Positions 1 through 9,457 are shown, counted from the stretch's first letter. The stretch is 64,000 bases of DNA from Photorhabdus asymbiotica (GCF_003634575.1 NZ_RBLJ01000005.1:186001-250000); one strand, 5' to 3'. Notes: generated from the sequence alone by a model not told the origin. Translations and numbers: made by a program.

Positions 1-1
1 T

Positions 2-1162
2 GGCTATCACGGTGAAGCTTCTGCTAAAGGCGGAAACTCCCCAGAAGGCAAGAATATTCACATTGGTCTTGGTGGCGGTTATAACACCGATAGCAAAAAT
101 AGCAGCACAGCTCAGGTGAGTAAGATTGACGGTCAGCAAGGTGTCAACCTGAACGCAGGTAATCATTTGACACTGAAAGGCTCAGAAGTAACAGGCAAGC
201 AGATCGATCTGAAGGCTAAACAAGGTAATGTTGAATTGGTATCTGCTCAGGATCGAGTGAATAACGACGGTTGGGAATTCAATCTGAAAGGCAACGGTGG
301 TCATTCAAACTCCGTCAAAAAAGCGGAAGATGACAGTACAACTACCACCACAAAACAGAGCTTTGGTGGAGAACTCAAAGCCGGAGTTGATCGCCTGCAA
401 GCAACAACTCACCATAATAGCCATATTAAAGGTGAAAATGTCGTTATCAACAGTGGCGGTGATACAACAATTAGCGGGGCACGGATAGACGCTGATCAAG
501 TAACAGGTAACATTGGCGGTGACTTGCGGGTCGAAAGCCGTAAAGACACTGAACATGGGCTGAATGTCGGTGTTGATGCGGGTCTTAATTACGCGAAAGA
601 ATCCAAAGTAAAAAGCGACGATCTACCTAAAGATGAGGCAACGAAAGATAGTCCACCTCAGGATGATTCATCTAAAGACGATATATTGAAAGATGATCCA
701 ACTAAAAATCCAACAGAAGAGCCACAACAGAAAGGATTGCAGGAAAGGCTGACCTCCGCATTTAACACTATCAATAATCTTAAAGGTATTAATGGGGTTA
801 CAGGTAAATTCAAAGGCAATGTCGATATCAAAGATCGGGAAAGTGTCAGTGAACAATCCGTTATTTCCGGTAATCAGGGAGTTAATCTGGATGTAAAAGG
901 AAATACACATCTGGTCGGCGGGCAGATTGGTAGCGAGAAAGGTAATGTCATTCTTAATACCCAAAATGTAGAACAACAATCTGTCACCGGCTATGACAAT
1001 GGTAAAGGAGGTAACATTGCATTACCTGATTCTGTTAGCGGAATTGTCAAAGCCGTTCAAGAAGGTGTATTGTCCGGTAAAATACCTTTGGTGAAAACCT
1101 ATAGTAATGAAACCGAAAATGGTATGACTAATGGTGAAATAATTAATCATAAGTCTCAGTAA
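2..1162 (+). CDS. Filamentous haemagglutinin-family protein, 3' end only
   Basis: The frame is open from the left edge of the window, so this is the last 386 codons of a larger gene; the internal GTG at 116 is not taken as the start. It shows the monotonous Gly/Asn/Asp-rich beta-helix repeats of haemagglutinin (FHA/HpmA-like) two-partner-secretion exoproteins, for example GQQGVNLNAGNHLTLKGSEV and GENVVINSGGDTTISGARID. A low-complexity acidic linker of DD/KD/P units lies around residues 205-245. Such proteins are exported through a TpsB pore and act at the cell surface in adhesion, haemolysis or contact inhibition. No VENN motif or recognisable toxin tip is visible in this end, and the last 25 residues resemble nothing I know. 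A hairpin terminator follows. The family call is firm; the role is not. Confidence 0.85.
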   Translation, partial: GYHGEASAKGGNSPEGKNIHIGLGGGYNTDSKNSSTAQVSKIDGQQGVNLNAGNHLTLKGSEVTGKQIDLKAKQGNVELVSAQDRVNNDGWEFNLKGNGGHSNSVKKAEDDSTTTTTKQSFGGELKAGVDRLQATTHHNSHIKGENVVINSGGDTTISGARIDADQVTGNIGGDLRVESRKDTEHGLNVGVDAGLNYAKESKVKSDDLPKDEATKDSPPQDDSSKDDILKDDPTKNPTEEPQQKGLQERLTSAFNTINNLKGINGVTGKFKGNVDIKDRESVSEQSVISGNQGVNLDVKGNTHLVGGQIGSEKGNVILNTQNVEQQSVTGYDNGKGGNIALPDSVSGIVKAVQEGVLSGKIPLVKTYSNETENGMTNGEIINHKSQ

Positions 1163-1175
1163 TTTTTTCTTTTCT

Positions 1176-1204
1176 AAAAGATCCTTCAAATGGAGGATCT
1201 TTTT
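1176..1204 (+). terminator. Rho-independent terminator after the haemagglutinin gene
   Basis: Arms AAAAGATCCT (1176-1185) and AGGATCTTTT (1194-1203) pair perfectly around an 8-base loop, and the right arm runs into a T tract. It starts 13 bases after the haemagglutinin stop codon. Confidence 0.85.
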
Positions 1205-1399
1205 ATTGCCGTTGATATTTCATAACTCATATTCTTTTCAGCAGATGAGCAAGGCAAACCATCTTTAACAGTTGACCATCCAATACAAATATTTTATATA
1301 TCAAATCATAAGATAATAAGCCACCTTGATGAAGGTGGTTTTTAAATAAAGCCAGCATCAATATTTTTTTATTTCCTTTAAAATTTGGTAAATATTCTC

Positions 1400-1526
1400 T
1401 ATACCCAATAAATTTCGAGTTGCAGCGCGGCGGCAAGTAAACGAATCCCCAGGAGCATAGATAACTATGTGACTGGGGTGAGTGAAAGCAGCCAACAAAG
1501 CAGCAACTTGAAGGATGAAGGGTATA
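1400..1526. repeat. ERIC element (127 bp)
   Basis: The sequence runs from TATACCC to GGGTATA and is exactly 127 bp, the standard ERIC (intergenic repeat unit) length. It contains the diagnostic core CCCCAGGAGC ... GTGACTGGGGTGAG, which folds into the central hairpin. It lies between the haemagglutinin gene and the small exported protein. Confidence 0.95.
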
Positions 1527-1604
1527 TACCAATAGAACATTCATCATCTGAAGCTAAAGTCGTTGTTATGAAACTGAGTCTATCCCTAGATTTGTTGGTA
1601 AATG

Positions 1605-1946
1605 TTACATTTGCCTATAAATCGGCTGAGATAAATAAATATCATCAAACTCATGTTTATCATTCAGTACTTTTCCCCTTTCAGCCTTAGCTATTTCACG
1701 TTGTAAAATAATAGCTACTTCACTTTTATTTAATTTCTCAGAAAGAATTAATGATGTTTGCGTTTTATCGAAATCGATATTATGTCTATCAATACCAAAG
1801 TCATTCAAACTATTCGCAGTAAGCTGGGTTGCCCATCCATTTATATCTGAACAATCAGGTCCCGCTGCAATAGCAGATATTGACAGTGACAACATAGTCA
1901 CAGACATTAATATTATTCGACCGTTAAATCGTGATCGCCACTGCAC
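1605..1946 (-). CDS. Small exported protein of unknown function (113 aa)
   Basis: I do not recognise this family. The N-terminus is a clear Sec signal: basic start, hydrophobic stretch (IILMSVTMLSLSISAIAA) and a likely cut after Ala-28, leaving a mature protein of about 85 residues with one cysteine. The mature part is rich in Lys, Asp, Glu and Leu and probably helical. The start is a GTG at 1946 with no good Shine-Dalgarno; the ATG at codon 14 is an alternative that would still leave a short signal. It faces the haemagglutinin gene across an ERIC. An accessory role for the haemagglutinin is possible but nothing in the sequence proves it. Confidence 0.6.
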   Translation of the reverse strand: MQWRSRFNGRIILMSVTMLSLSISAIAAGPDCSDINGWATQLTANSLNDFGIDRHNIDFDKTQTSLILSEKLNKSEVAIILQREIAKAERGKVLNDKHEFDDIYLSQPIYRQM

Positions 1947-2201
1947 CCTATTTGTTTCTTGGTTATTGTTTCAATGGTCAAGATTACACTTATATGATTA
2001 ATAAATGAAAGGTTAAATTTTGTCCGTGACTGTCGCCTGGAAAATCAGCATTACCGAAAGTTTATCGGACCACATTCTCCCCGTTAAACTGACAACATAT
2101 CACTTTGATAAAAGCTCACATTTGACAACGGAATCATCTCGTAGAAATATGGCACTATGAGATCACTCATATTTATTCAAAGTAACTATTTGAGGCTATA
2201 C

Positions 2202-3197
2202 ATGCCAAAGGATGCAGAAAGACAGGAAATAGCAGAACATCAGCCGGAAAGGTTATCCAGAACACCTTTAGAGAAGGGAATTCATCACGGTAAAACAGCC
2301 ATTTCTCTGACTGTCAGGATAGGAAATTATATCCGCAATATTCCTGTCGTCGCTCACTTTATTCGCGCAACTCTGCGCTTTAATGATCGAATGGGTAATC
2401 AGTTTGGTGCCGCAATAACGTATTTTTCATTCTTATCTCTTATCCCAATCCTGATGCTCTCTTTCGCCATTGCAGGTTTTATTCTTGCCTCTAATCCCGA
2501 TTTGCTGGCAAAACTGATCAATGGGATCGCAAACAGTATTAGTGATCCGACATTAGCCAATACACTGAAAAATAGTGTCGATACCGCAATTAAACAACGT
2601 ACTACTGTGGGATTAACCGGTTTAGCCATTGCACTTTATTCCGGTGTGAACTGGGTAAGTAATTTACGCCAGGCTATTCTCGCGCAATTTCACCCTGTTT
2701 GGCTGCGTAATCAGGAAGATGAAAAGAAGATCTATTTTAAATATATTCGTGATGCCATTTCTCTGATTGGGCTACTGTTAGCGCTGGTTATCACTCTATC
2801 ACTGACTTCTATCGCCGGTTCCGCACAGGCAATCATAGTCGAAATATTAGGATTAAGTGGCATTGAATGGCTGCGACCATCCTGGTTTCTGATTGGTTTG
2901 GCAATTTCTATTATCGCCAATTATCTACTGTTCCTGTGGCTATTCTGGGTGCTACCCCACCACCAGCCAGAACGCAAGGCTCTGTTGAAGGGGACGCTGA
3001 TGGCAGCTATCGGCTTTGAAGTTATTAAATATATTATGACTATGACGCTGCCACGCCTCGCCAGCTCCCCTTCTGGTGCCGCGTTCGGCTCAGTTATCGG
3101 TCTGATGACATTTTTCTATCTCTTTGCCCGTTTAACGCTATTCTGCGCTGCCTGGATAGCCACCGCAGATAATAATCAAGATAAAAATACCGAATAA
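2202..3197 (+). CDS. yhjD: YhjD, inner-membrane protein of the YihY/BrkB family
   Basis: This is a 331-residue polytopic membrane protein that closely follows E. coli YhjD (337 aa), including the block FNDRMGNQFGAAITYFSFLS and the C-terminal SPSGAAFGSVIGL and ARLTLFCAAWIATA segments. YhjD was once annotated as ribonuclease BN-like and has been proposed to transport a lipid A precursor, because a mutant form allows Kdo-free growth in E. coli; the natural substrate is not settled. I chose the ATG at 2202 because TTGAGG lies just upstream; an in-frame ATG at 2157 has no ribosome-binding site. Five or six hydrophobic helices are visible. Confidence 0.9.
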   Translation: MPKDAERQEIAEHQPERLSRTPLEKGIHHGKTAISLTVRIGNYIRNIPVVAHFIRATLRFNDRMGNQFGAAITYFSFLSLIPILMLSFAIAGFILASNPDLLAKLINGIANSISDPTLANTLKNSVDTAIKQRTTVGLTGLAIALYSGVNWVSNLRQAILAQFHPVWLRNQEDEKKIYFKYIRDAISLIGLLLALVITLSLTSIAGSAQAIIVEILGLSGIEWLRPSWFLIGLAISIIANYLLFLWLFWVLPHHQPERKALLKGTLMAAIGFEVIKYIMTMTLPRLASSPSGAAFGSVIGLMTFFYLFARLTLFCAAWIATADNNQDKNTE

Positions 3198-3252
3198 ATA
3201 TTCCCAGGCAGATCTCATCTGTCAATTAATAACCGATGAAAAGGAGCTGTTT

Positions 3253-3459
3253 ATGCCGTTTGTTAATATCAGAATTACTCGTGAAGGTGCTACAGCAGAA
3301 CAAAAGAAGCAATTGATTGAAGGAGCCACTCAGTTACTGGTCGATGTATTGGGTAAAAATCCTGCAACAACCTTTGTTATCATTGATGAAGTCGAAACGG
3401 ATAACTGGGGAATCGGCGGTCAGAATGTGACTGAACTTAGAGCTGCGGCTAAAAAATAG
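3253..3459 (+). CDS. 4-oxalocrotonate tautomerase family protein (68 aa)
   Basis: This small enzyme of the tautomerase superfamily begins Met-Pro, so removal of Met exposes the catalytic N-terminal proline. The spacing, the Arg residues after the first strand (IRITREG) and the C-terminal WGIGGQ (FGIGGE in classic 4-oxalocrotonate tautomerase) fit a 4-OT-type monomer, which normally forms hexamers. The substrate cannot be read from sequence; many genomic copies are orphan tautomerases outside catechol pathways, and no such pathway is nearby. AAGGAGCTGTTT precedes the ATG. The gene stands alone between yhjD and the dioxygenase operon. Confidence 0.85.
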   Translation: MPFVNIRITREGATAEQKKQLIEGATQLLVDVLGKNPATTFVIIDEVETDNWGIGGQNVTELRAAAKK

Positions 3460-3871
3460 CTCAACTTTAGTATGATCAGGGCGGTATTTCCACTGAGGTA
3501 TCCCCATAAAACAAGCATAGAGTTTTGTGATCTTATTGATTGTGCCAACCAATGAGATAACTCTATGCCTGTTTGTTCATTATGTCAGACATTTTTCCGG
3601 AATGCGCTTATTCCTCTGCATATCCTATCGTCAAAGAACCATCATTGACTGACTTTTATCCCGGTAATGTAACCCTTCCTTTATGTAACTGACAGCATCA
3701 CAGATACCAAATAAACATTAGTAAACCTACTAAATTTTGGACAAATTTTTACCTCGTTTCTTGTCTTATATTTAGTTATGTACCTGTTAATTCGAAGTTA
3801 AAATAATTATAGACATAATATTTATTCTTGATATCATAACATTACAATAAAACATAAATTTTTTTAATAAA
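3460..3871. other. Intergenic stretch with a distant inverted repeat
   Basis: I see no gene here. A perfect 10-bp inverted repeat, GCATAGAGTT (3515-3524) and AACTCTATGC (3559-3568), encloses 34 bases; it has no T tract, so I do not call it a terminator. The last 150 bases are very AT-rich and presumably hold the promoter of the dioxygenase gene. Confidence 0.4.
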
Positions 3872-4630
3872 ATGCAAAACAATAACTTAAAATCCGAAGG
3901 CTTTTCCCACTATCAATTAAATCTGGAGTATTCAGAGAAAGATAAAAGTAACTTATTAAATGAATTCAGCAAATTGGAGCCTGACGCTTATGCTCCTGAC
4001 AAAGTTTCCCGATTTCGTCGGTATGGAAATGCCATCATTATCCCATGGTTAAAAGAACCTAAGTTGTATTGGCTACCAACAGTAAAAGATGATAACGGTA
4101 ATAATCTATCTGGTTATGATCAAGGAAGTAACAATCCAGAACACAAAAACATGAGATATTTTAGTGCATTAAGTGATGAAGTAAAAAATAACGCACTATT
4201 AGAGAGTATAATTCTTGACGATTTTAAGAGTACATTTGGGTTAAATGATCATTATCTACCCATATATGTTGGAATACATTTTGTTAAAGTAAAATGTACG
4301 GATAATAAACTGCCTGGATTTAGTTCTCCTGACTGTTTCCACCAAGACGGTGAGCCTTTTACGTTTGCTCATTTAATAAACAGAAGTGAAAATATCGATG
4401 GCGGAATAAATTATATAGGAAAAGTTTCAGCCCGAAATAAAAAAATAGAAGATGTGAGTGATGACGAAATAATCAGTCAGTTCACATTAGAAAATTTCCT
4501 AGAGAGTTTCGCGGTTTGTGATGAATTAGTCAGCCATTATATATCTCATATTACGTTAAAAGAAGACGATGGAGAGGCAGAAAGAAGCATGATCCTGATA
4601 GACTTCTCAATGACTAAACAGGATATATAA
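3872..4630 (+). CDS. 2-oxoglutarate/Fe(II) dioxygenase, probable amino-acid hydroxylase
   Basis: This 252-residue protein fits the 2OG-Fe oxygenase family that contains the Bacillus L-isoleucine dioxygenase. The first two iron ligands are the HxD motif at His157-Asp159 (CFHQDGEPFTF). A distal His at about 226 and Arg238 (ERSMILIDF) would complete the facial triad and bind 2-oxoglutarate. Family members hydroxylate free aliphatic or basic amino acids; which one is used here cannot be read from sequence. The stop codon overlaps the start of the exporter gene by one base, so the two are translationally coupled. No good ribosome-binding site precedes the ATG and the gene is AT-rich compared with the backbone, hinting at transfer. 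Confidence 0.75.
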   Translation: MQNNNLKSEGFSHYQLNLEYSEKDKSNLLNEFSKLEPDAYAPDKVSRFRRYGNAIIIPWLKEPKLYWLPTVKDDNGNNLSGYDQGSNNPEHKNMRYFSALSDEVKNNALLESIILDDFKSTFGLNDHYLPIYVGIHFVKVKCTDNKLPGFSSPDCFHQDGEPFTFAHLINRSENIDGGINYIGKVSARNKKIEDVSDDEIISQFTLENFLESFAVCDELVSHYISHITLKEDDGEAERSMILIDFSMTKQDI

Positions 4631-5520
4631 TGAAGGAGTCAATCACTTCAATTCTTATTATTTGTTTTTTACTAGCTCTAGGCTTTTTTCTTGGTAAATT
4701 AATCAAGGAAAATATCAAGGCAAAGTTAGTAGGAAGCATAACTATGATAGTGATGCTACTACTTTTCATGATGGGAATTGAATTAGGTGAAGTTTTCATA
4801 AACAGTAACCTGGGAACATCAATTATCATTGAGTCCATAGTGTTATCTTCTTTAATATCAATATCAACATTCTTGATATTATTTAAAAGAAAATTTTGCC
4901 AGATTGAAAAAAAAGAGAAACAATCATTCTTAGATCCATTTATTGGGTGTTTTAAAGCTATAATGTTTTTCTGCTTAGGCGTTTTGGTTTATAAGTTTAC
5001 ACATCTATCCTTAGCAGAACACAATATATCGAGTAATTATGCGTTATACACGTTGATATTACTTGTAGGGTTAGATTTGGTTAATTTCAGCTTTAAAGAT
5101 ATAAAAATTAACCACATAAAAATCCCTATTTTCACTATCGCGGGTACTGTTATCGGTGCCCTGATATTTTCTATGTTGACTGACTACTCTATCAGTGAGT
5201 CTATGTTAATATCTAGTGGATATGGATGGTTTTCATTATCTGGTCCTATGGTTACATCAATGACAAATCCTCATTATGGATCTTTGTCTTTCATGACTGA
5301 TCTATTTAGAGAAATATTTAGTATATTCTTTCTTTATTTTCTTGGAAGAAGTTACCCTCAAGGTGCAATAGGGATATCTGGTGCAGCAGCATTAGATTCA
5401 GCTCTACCATTTATTAAAGAGAATTGCACTAATGAGGATATTAAATATGCAATCGCAAGTGGATTTGTACTAACGTTGTTAGCACCATTATTTATATCAG
5501 TATTTGTTGGATTAGTTTGA
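4630..5520 (+). CDS. lysO: LysO-family amino-acid exporter
   Basis: A 296-residue membrane protein with about eight hydrophobic helices, resembling E. coli LysO (YbjE, 299 aa), the lysine/thialysine exporter. The conserved C-terminal blocks are present: GYGWFSLSGPM, the Asp-Leu-x-Arg-Glu helix (DLFREIFSIF) and ISGAAALDSALPFI. It starts with an ATG overlapping the dioxygenase stop (TAATG) and has AAGGAG just inside the coding start, so the pair is one transcription unit. By context it may export the hydroxylated product rather than lysine itself; that is inference. The gene is as AT-rich as its partner. Confidence 0.75.
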   Translation: MKESITSILIICFLLALGFFLGKLIKENIKAKLVGSITMIVMLLLFMMGIELGEVFINSNLGTSIIIESIVLSSLISISTFLILFKRKFCQIEKKEKQSFLDPFIGCFKAIMFFCLGVLVYKFTHLSLAEHNISSNYALYTLILLVGLDLVNFSFKDIKINHIKIPIFTIAGTVIGALIFSMLTDYSISESMLISSGYGWFSLSGPMVTSMTNPHYGSLSFMTDLFREIFSIFFLYFLGRSYPQGAIGISGAAALDSALPFIKENCTNEDIKYAIASGFVLTLLAPLFISVFVGLV

Positions 5521-5841
5521 TTTTTTTAGCTCTCCGTTCTCCTGCTTAAAATAAGCAGGAGAGCGTGCTATAACCATATTTATCCTGTAAAGCCCTCCTC
5601 TAACACAATATTGTGTCGTATCTGCTTGCCGCGCATGATGATACTCTGCGTAATCGAGAATACCTTTCGAAATAAAGACAGAAAAAACCACCGTTCAAAG
5701 GATCGCAAACCACGCCCATCGCTGAAAGAACAGGGACGAGCGTTAGCCCGGACACCATGGCTGATATTCATAATACAACACAATATACAGCCTGACAGAT
5801 AATGAAAATCTACAGCCGAAGAACGCAGTCTTCTATACCTT
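5521..5841. other. Intergenic stretch with a hairpin
   Basis: No gene is supported. A perfect 9-bp hairpin, CTCCTGCTT (5539-5547) and AAGCAGGAG (5553-5561), follows the exporter by 18 bases and could end its transcript, but it has no downstream T tract on the + strand. The rest, up to the 3' end of yhjJ, shows no motif I recognise; the reading frames seen there are not protein-like. Confidence 0.4.
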
Positions 5842-7326
5842 TCAAGAAGCCTTTTCTTCCGGCTTGGATACCGGCGGTTGTGCCGGAGGATCAACTTTAT
5901 CCGGCGCAAGTAACATTATCTGATTAAAGCTATTTCTTAACTGGTTCACATCCATCTCTGCCTCCCCTTTTGGCTGAATCAGAACAAATGCAACCTCTTG
6001 TGAAAGGATATGTTTTAGTTCATGGTTAAGCATTTCAGGTGTCAAGGAAGCCAAAAAAGCTTGCCTCAAGCGCTGATACTGTTCAGGGGCAATATCCACA
6101 ACATTACTTTGTTGGGATAAGAGGCGCTGATTAATCAGAATATCCGTGCTGGTATGGCCGTACATGGCAAATAATTGCTTGAGCTGTGTCTGTTTCTGCG
6201 CATACAGCTCATCAAACTGCCCTTTCGGCAATCCTTTATCACGCAATGTCACCAACTCAGCTGCCAGATATTCCATTGCTGGCTTTAGATTACCTGCCGT
6301 GGTATTGAGATTCAGAGCACAACTCGCACGTTGATACTGCACTTTGCAATCCAAGCCCAATTTCAGCGCCTTATCATTTTTCTTCTCTAGCCCCAGTTGC
6401 AGGTAACGATAAAGTGCCTCTCGGGTAATATCACTGATCCAATAATGGCTAAGCACTTGCGAATCATTAATCGGCTGCCAATTGAGATCCCAAATCAGGG
6501 ATAAAGTATCTTCTTTCTTTTTATCGCTAATGATCCCGATTGTTTCCGGTTTCATTGGTGACAATGTTGCAACAGTTGCTGGAGTATGGCGCTTACCTTT
6601 CAATGATGAAAACGACTGGCTAATATTTTCTGGTAGCGCACGGCTATCCACGTGGCCCGCGACATACAGCGTCATCATATCAGGGGTATACCACTGCCGG
6701 TAGAACTGCTTAAGTTTATCCAGGTCAACAGGGTGAGCAGCACTCTGAGCCGGATCATGCCCTAACAAGGTTGAACCTTTCAGACGTCTACGCCACACCG
6801 GGTCCTGTATATCCGGTGGATAAGTTGCTACCGATGTATTGGCCATTTTCATGGCATGTTGCAAGGTTTCTGGCGTAAATGCCGTTTTACCCGCAGCATC
6901 AGCCAACCAACTTAACGCGTTTTTCAGTAGTTCAGGATGGTTATGTGGCAAGCTCAAGCTATAGAGGGTGAAATCATATGAAACAATAGCAGGAGGCAGC
7001 GGGTATTTCGGATCAATAGCGCTGTTCCATAGCTGTTCCAATTTGACAGAAGATAAGCTTTTACTACTGAACAGAGCGACTTTAGGAATCAACCAGGTAT
7101 AACCTGCTTGTTGGGTTTTCTCCGCTAGAGAACCTGTTTTCACGACCAGACGCAACTGTATTCTGTCGTTAGGACGTTGTGGCGTTTGCAAAATTTGCCA
7201 GTTAAAACCGTTCTCCAGCTTACCCTGTTTCCAGGCAGGGTCAGGTTGCAGGACTTCTGCCTGCGTCTGGCCTGCAACGACCAGCATTATCCCACCAATA
7301 AAATAACGAATTTTCGTACCCTGCAT
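5842..7326 (-). CDS. yhjJ: YhjJ, M16-like peptidase homologue without the zinc site
   Basis: This 494-residue protein matches E. coli YhjJ (498 aa) in length and neighbourhood. It carries a signal peptide (cut near AGQTQA) and so is periplasmic. The fold is that of the M16 zinc peptidases: the N-terminal GSLAEKTQQAG segment is where active members have Gly-Ser-x-x-Glu followed by HxxEH. Here the corresponding stretch reads WLIPKVALFSS, so the inverted zinc motif is missing and the protein is probably not a peptidase. A second M16 domain with the RQWYTPDMMTLYVAGHV block follows near residue 220. The C-terminal tail is Pro/Glu/Lys-rich. Function is unknown. Confidence 0.85.
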   Translation of the reverse strand: MQGTKIRYFIGGIMLVVAGQTQAEVLQPDPAWKQGKLENGFNWQILQTPQRPNDRIQLRLVVKTGSLAEKTQQAGYTWLIPKVALFSSKSLSSVKLEQLWNSAIDPKYPLPPAIVSYDFTLYSLSLPHNHPELLKNALSWLADAAGKTAFTPETLQHAMKMANTSVATYPPDIQDPVWRRRLKGSTLLGHDPAQSAAHPVDLDKLKQFYRQWYTPDMMTLYVAGHVDSRALPENISQSFSSLKGKRHTPATVATLSPMKPETIGIISDKKKEDTLSLIWDLNWQPINDSQVLSHYWISDITREALYRYLQLGLEKKNDKALKLGLDCKVQYQRASCALNLNTTAGNLKPAMEYLAAELVTLRDKGLPKGQFDELYAQKQTQLKQLFAMYGHTSTDILINQRLLSQQSNVVDIAPEQYQRLRQAFLASLTPEMLNHELKHILSQEVAFVLIQPKGEAEMDVNQLRNSFNQIMLLAPDKVDPPAQPPVSKPEEKAS

Positions 7327-7468
7327 GTGAACCCCTATACGATGTCTATCCTTGGTTTTAGCCTTCTATTGATAACGGAATATGTTCCCCTTAACCAATA
7401 ACAATCGGTAGAAAAAGCAAAAACCTGAATTTTAACAGGCGAGACCCTGTCAGGATTATAATTGAGGG

Positions 7469-8209
7469 TTAGACCTCAAACCGCCCAGGATGGTTTCTTG
7501 ATGACGGAAGTTTATGCTTATCAAATTGACGATTATATCCCCTGATCAGCAGGCCCAGCTCATCATCCTGATGGTGTTTAGGGCAAGTCATTGGCTCCGG
7601 TGGTTGATCGTTATTAAGATCCCGTGCAATGTCACGCAATGGGTGCACAATAATCCGGTTAATACACCAGCTTATTGATACCGTAAGAATAAGTGCTAGC
7701 AATAAATAAGCTGTCAACATCAGAGCCAATGTATTCATAGCAAAACGATATACCCGGTTGGAATCCACTTGCAAAATCAAATGTCCCAACGGCTTGGCGT
7801 TTGCTGGTACTGAACCATACGCATAAAGAGGGATACTCACCTCGACAGGTATCCCAAAAACACGTTTAGCCAGTTCTGGAATCGGACGATGGGTGGCAAA
7901 ATTCAATCGTATCACCCGGATATTCTCCGGTAACACCACATCTGCCCGCCCTAAAATACCCGCAGTACGTAGCCCTATCAGCAACTCTTTTGCTTTACTG
8001 AGATCGGACCTGAGTAGTGCTTCTGTTAACGGTACCTGCACCTGGACTGCTGCATTATTAAGCTGGCTGATATAATCATCTTTACGTTGCTGTATAAGAT
8101 GGCATAACTGAATAGCAATAAAAATAGCAATGGTCACCAGCGTGACGCCGGTCACTGCGGCCATCTGTTTAATGGTTAACGAACGTTTGACACGCAATTT
8201 CATTTTCAC
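7469..8209 (-). CDS. hmsP: Shortened HmsP/YhjK: membrane and HAMP part only, no GGDEF or EAL
   Basis: The 246 residues align with the N-terminus of E. coli YhjK/HmsP: the start (RVKRSLTIKQM), a first transmembrane helix, a periplasmic sensor domain (LGRADVVLPENIR), a second helix (AYLLLALILTVSISWCINR) and the HAMP region ending DDELGLLIRGYNRQF. The full protein continues for about 400 residues with a degenerate GGDEF and an EAL phosphodiesterase domain that removes cyclic di-GMP. Here the frame ends soon after HAMP, and only 142 bases separate it from yhjJ, so the catalytic part is gone and not merely frameshifted. It sits between yhjJ and dpp, as expected. It is either a dead gene or a membrane stub. 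Confidence 0.85.
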   Translation of the reverse strand: MKMKLRVKRSLTIKQMAAVTGVTLVTIAIFIAIQLCHLIQQRKDDYISQLNNAAVQVQVPLTEALLRSDLSKAKELLIGLRTAGILGRADVVLPENIRVIRLNFATHRPIPELAKRVFGIPVEVSIPLYAYGSVPANAKPLGHLILQVDSNRVYRFAMNTLALMLTAYLLLALILTVSISWCINRIIVHPLRDIARDLNNDQPPEPMTCPKHHQDDELGLLIRGYNRQFDKHKLPSSRNHPGRFEV

Positions 8210-8380
8210 TTAAACCAATGCCTATGGGATATTGCAGTTATAACATGCCATCAATGAAATTGAGTATACTTGATTTTACTACTAACGATCCCTGTTTCAC
8301 TTATCCAAGTCGTTATTTTTCAGAAATAATTACCTTTTATAGCTATCTAAACTATTAGAAATACACCAAAATATTTACAT

Positions 8381-8407
8381 GGTGATAATGGCGAACCCAT
8401 TATCACC
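8381..8407 (-). terminator. Hairpin downstream of the dpp operon
   Basis: Perfect arms GGTGATAATGG (8381-8391) and CCATTATCACC (8397-8407) with a 5-base loop lie 30 bases beyond the dppF stop. The T tract on the minus strand is poor, so its role as terminator is likely from position but not proven. Confidence 0.55.
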
Positions 8408-8437
8408 AAAATTTCTTATTGAATACTTACTAAGCCA

Positions 8438-9457
8438 TTATTCCATAGCAACATTTTCATCCTGATCAACCGCAAAACAAGCAATCAGTTGATCACCATG
8501 TTGATTCAGTTTTGGCTGAAGCTGAGTACACATGCTCAGTGCCCGGCGACAACGGGCCGCAAATGCACAACCGGGTGGTGGATTCATGGGGCTTGGCAGT
8601 TCACCTGTCAGTTTTATCCGTTCACGGCGTAATTCAGGGTTCAACCTCGGCGTTGCTGATAACAACGCCTGCGTATAGGGATGACGTGGGTTACTGAAGA
8701 TCATCTCCTTACTGCCTTTTTCCACACAACGGCCAAGGTACATCACCATTACCTCATCAGCGATATGCTCGACCACAGATAAGTCATGAGAAATAAAGAC
8801 ATAAGACAGTCCCAAATCTTGCTGTAAGTCCATCATCAGATTTAACACCTGTGCCCGCACCGATACATCCAGCGCAGAAACTGGCTCATCTGCAATCACT
8901 ACATCTGGGTTCAACATCAACCCACGAGCAATCGCAATTCGCTGACGCTGGCCACCAGAGAACATGTGCGGATAACGTCCGTAATGTTCGGTTTTTAGCC
9001 CCACTTTCTCCATCATCTGCAACACCTTCTCTTTACGCTCATGTGCACTCAGTTTGGTATTGATTAGCAGTGGCTCCTCCAGGATTTGCCCCACTTTCTT
9101 ACGTGGATTAAGTGAACCATAAGGATTTTGGAACACAATCTGGATCTTCTGACGACGTAACTTTTCAGCTTCCTTATTGGGTACCAGTAAATCCTGTCCC
9201 TGATAATAAAGCTCACCCTCGGTCGGCTTTTCAATCATCGTCAGCAGCCGCCCTAACGTGGATTTACCACAACCAGATTCACCAACAACCGCCAGCGTTT
9301 TTCCTTTCTCCAGTTCGAAAGAGACACCATCCAGTGCTTTTACAATACGGGCAGGTGAAAAAAGTCCCCCTTTGATCGGGTAATATTTTTTCAGTTCCGC
9401 CGCTTTTAATAACGGTACTGTCGATGTTTCCCGTTCCTGATAAGTCTGTTCACTCAT
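8438..9457 (-). CDS. dppF: Dipeptide ABC transporter ATP-binding protein DppF
   Basis: One of two ATPases that drive dipeptide import (339 aa; E. coli 334). Visible motifs are Walker [10 protein letters not shown], the ABC signature [14 protein letters not shown], Walker B DVVIADEP and the switch histidine in VFISHDLSV. The C-terminal oligopeptide-transporter domain carries the cysteine cluster [18 protein letters not shown] start at the ATG at 9457, which overlaps the dppD stop (ATGA); the frame is open 30 codons further up but that part lies inside dppD and is not conserved. It is the last gene of dppABCDF. Confidence 0.95.
   Translation of the reverse strand: MSEQTYQERETSTVPLLKAAELKKYYPIKGGLFSPARIVKALDGVSFELEKGKTLAVVGESGCGKSTLGRLLTMIEKPTEGELYYQGQDLLVPNKEAEKLRRQKIQIVFQNPYGSLNPRKKVGQILEEPLLINTKLSAHERKEKVLQMMEKVGLKTEHYGRYPHMFSGGQRQRIAIARGLMLNPDVVIADEPVSALDVSVRAQVLNLMMDLQQDLGLSYVFISHDLSVVEHIADEVMVMYLGRCVEKGSKEMIFSNPRHPYTQALLSATPRLNPELRRERIKLTGELPSPMNPPPGCAFAARCRRALSMCTQLQPKLNQHGDQLIACFAVDQDENVAME

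Noticed and set aside
5580-5909. A 109-codon basic frame on the minus strand at the 3' end of yhjJ
   Set aside because: Arg-rich composition without a start site; it overlaps the end of a clear gene.
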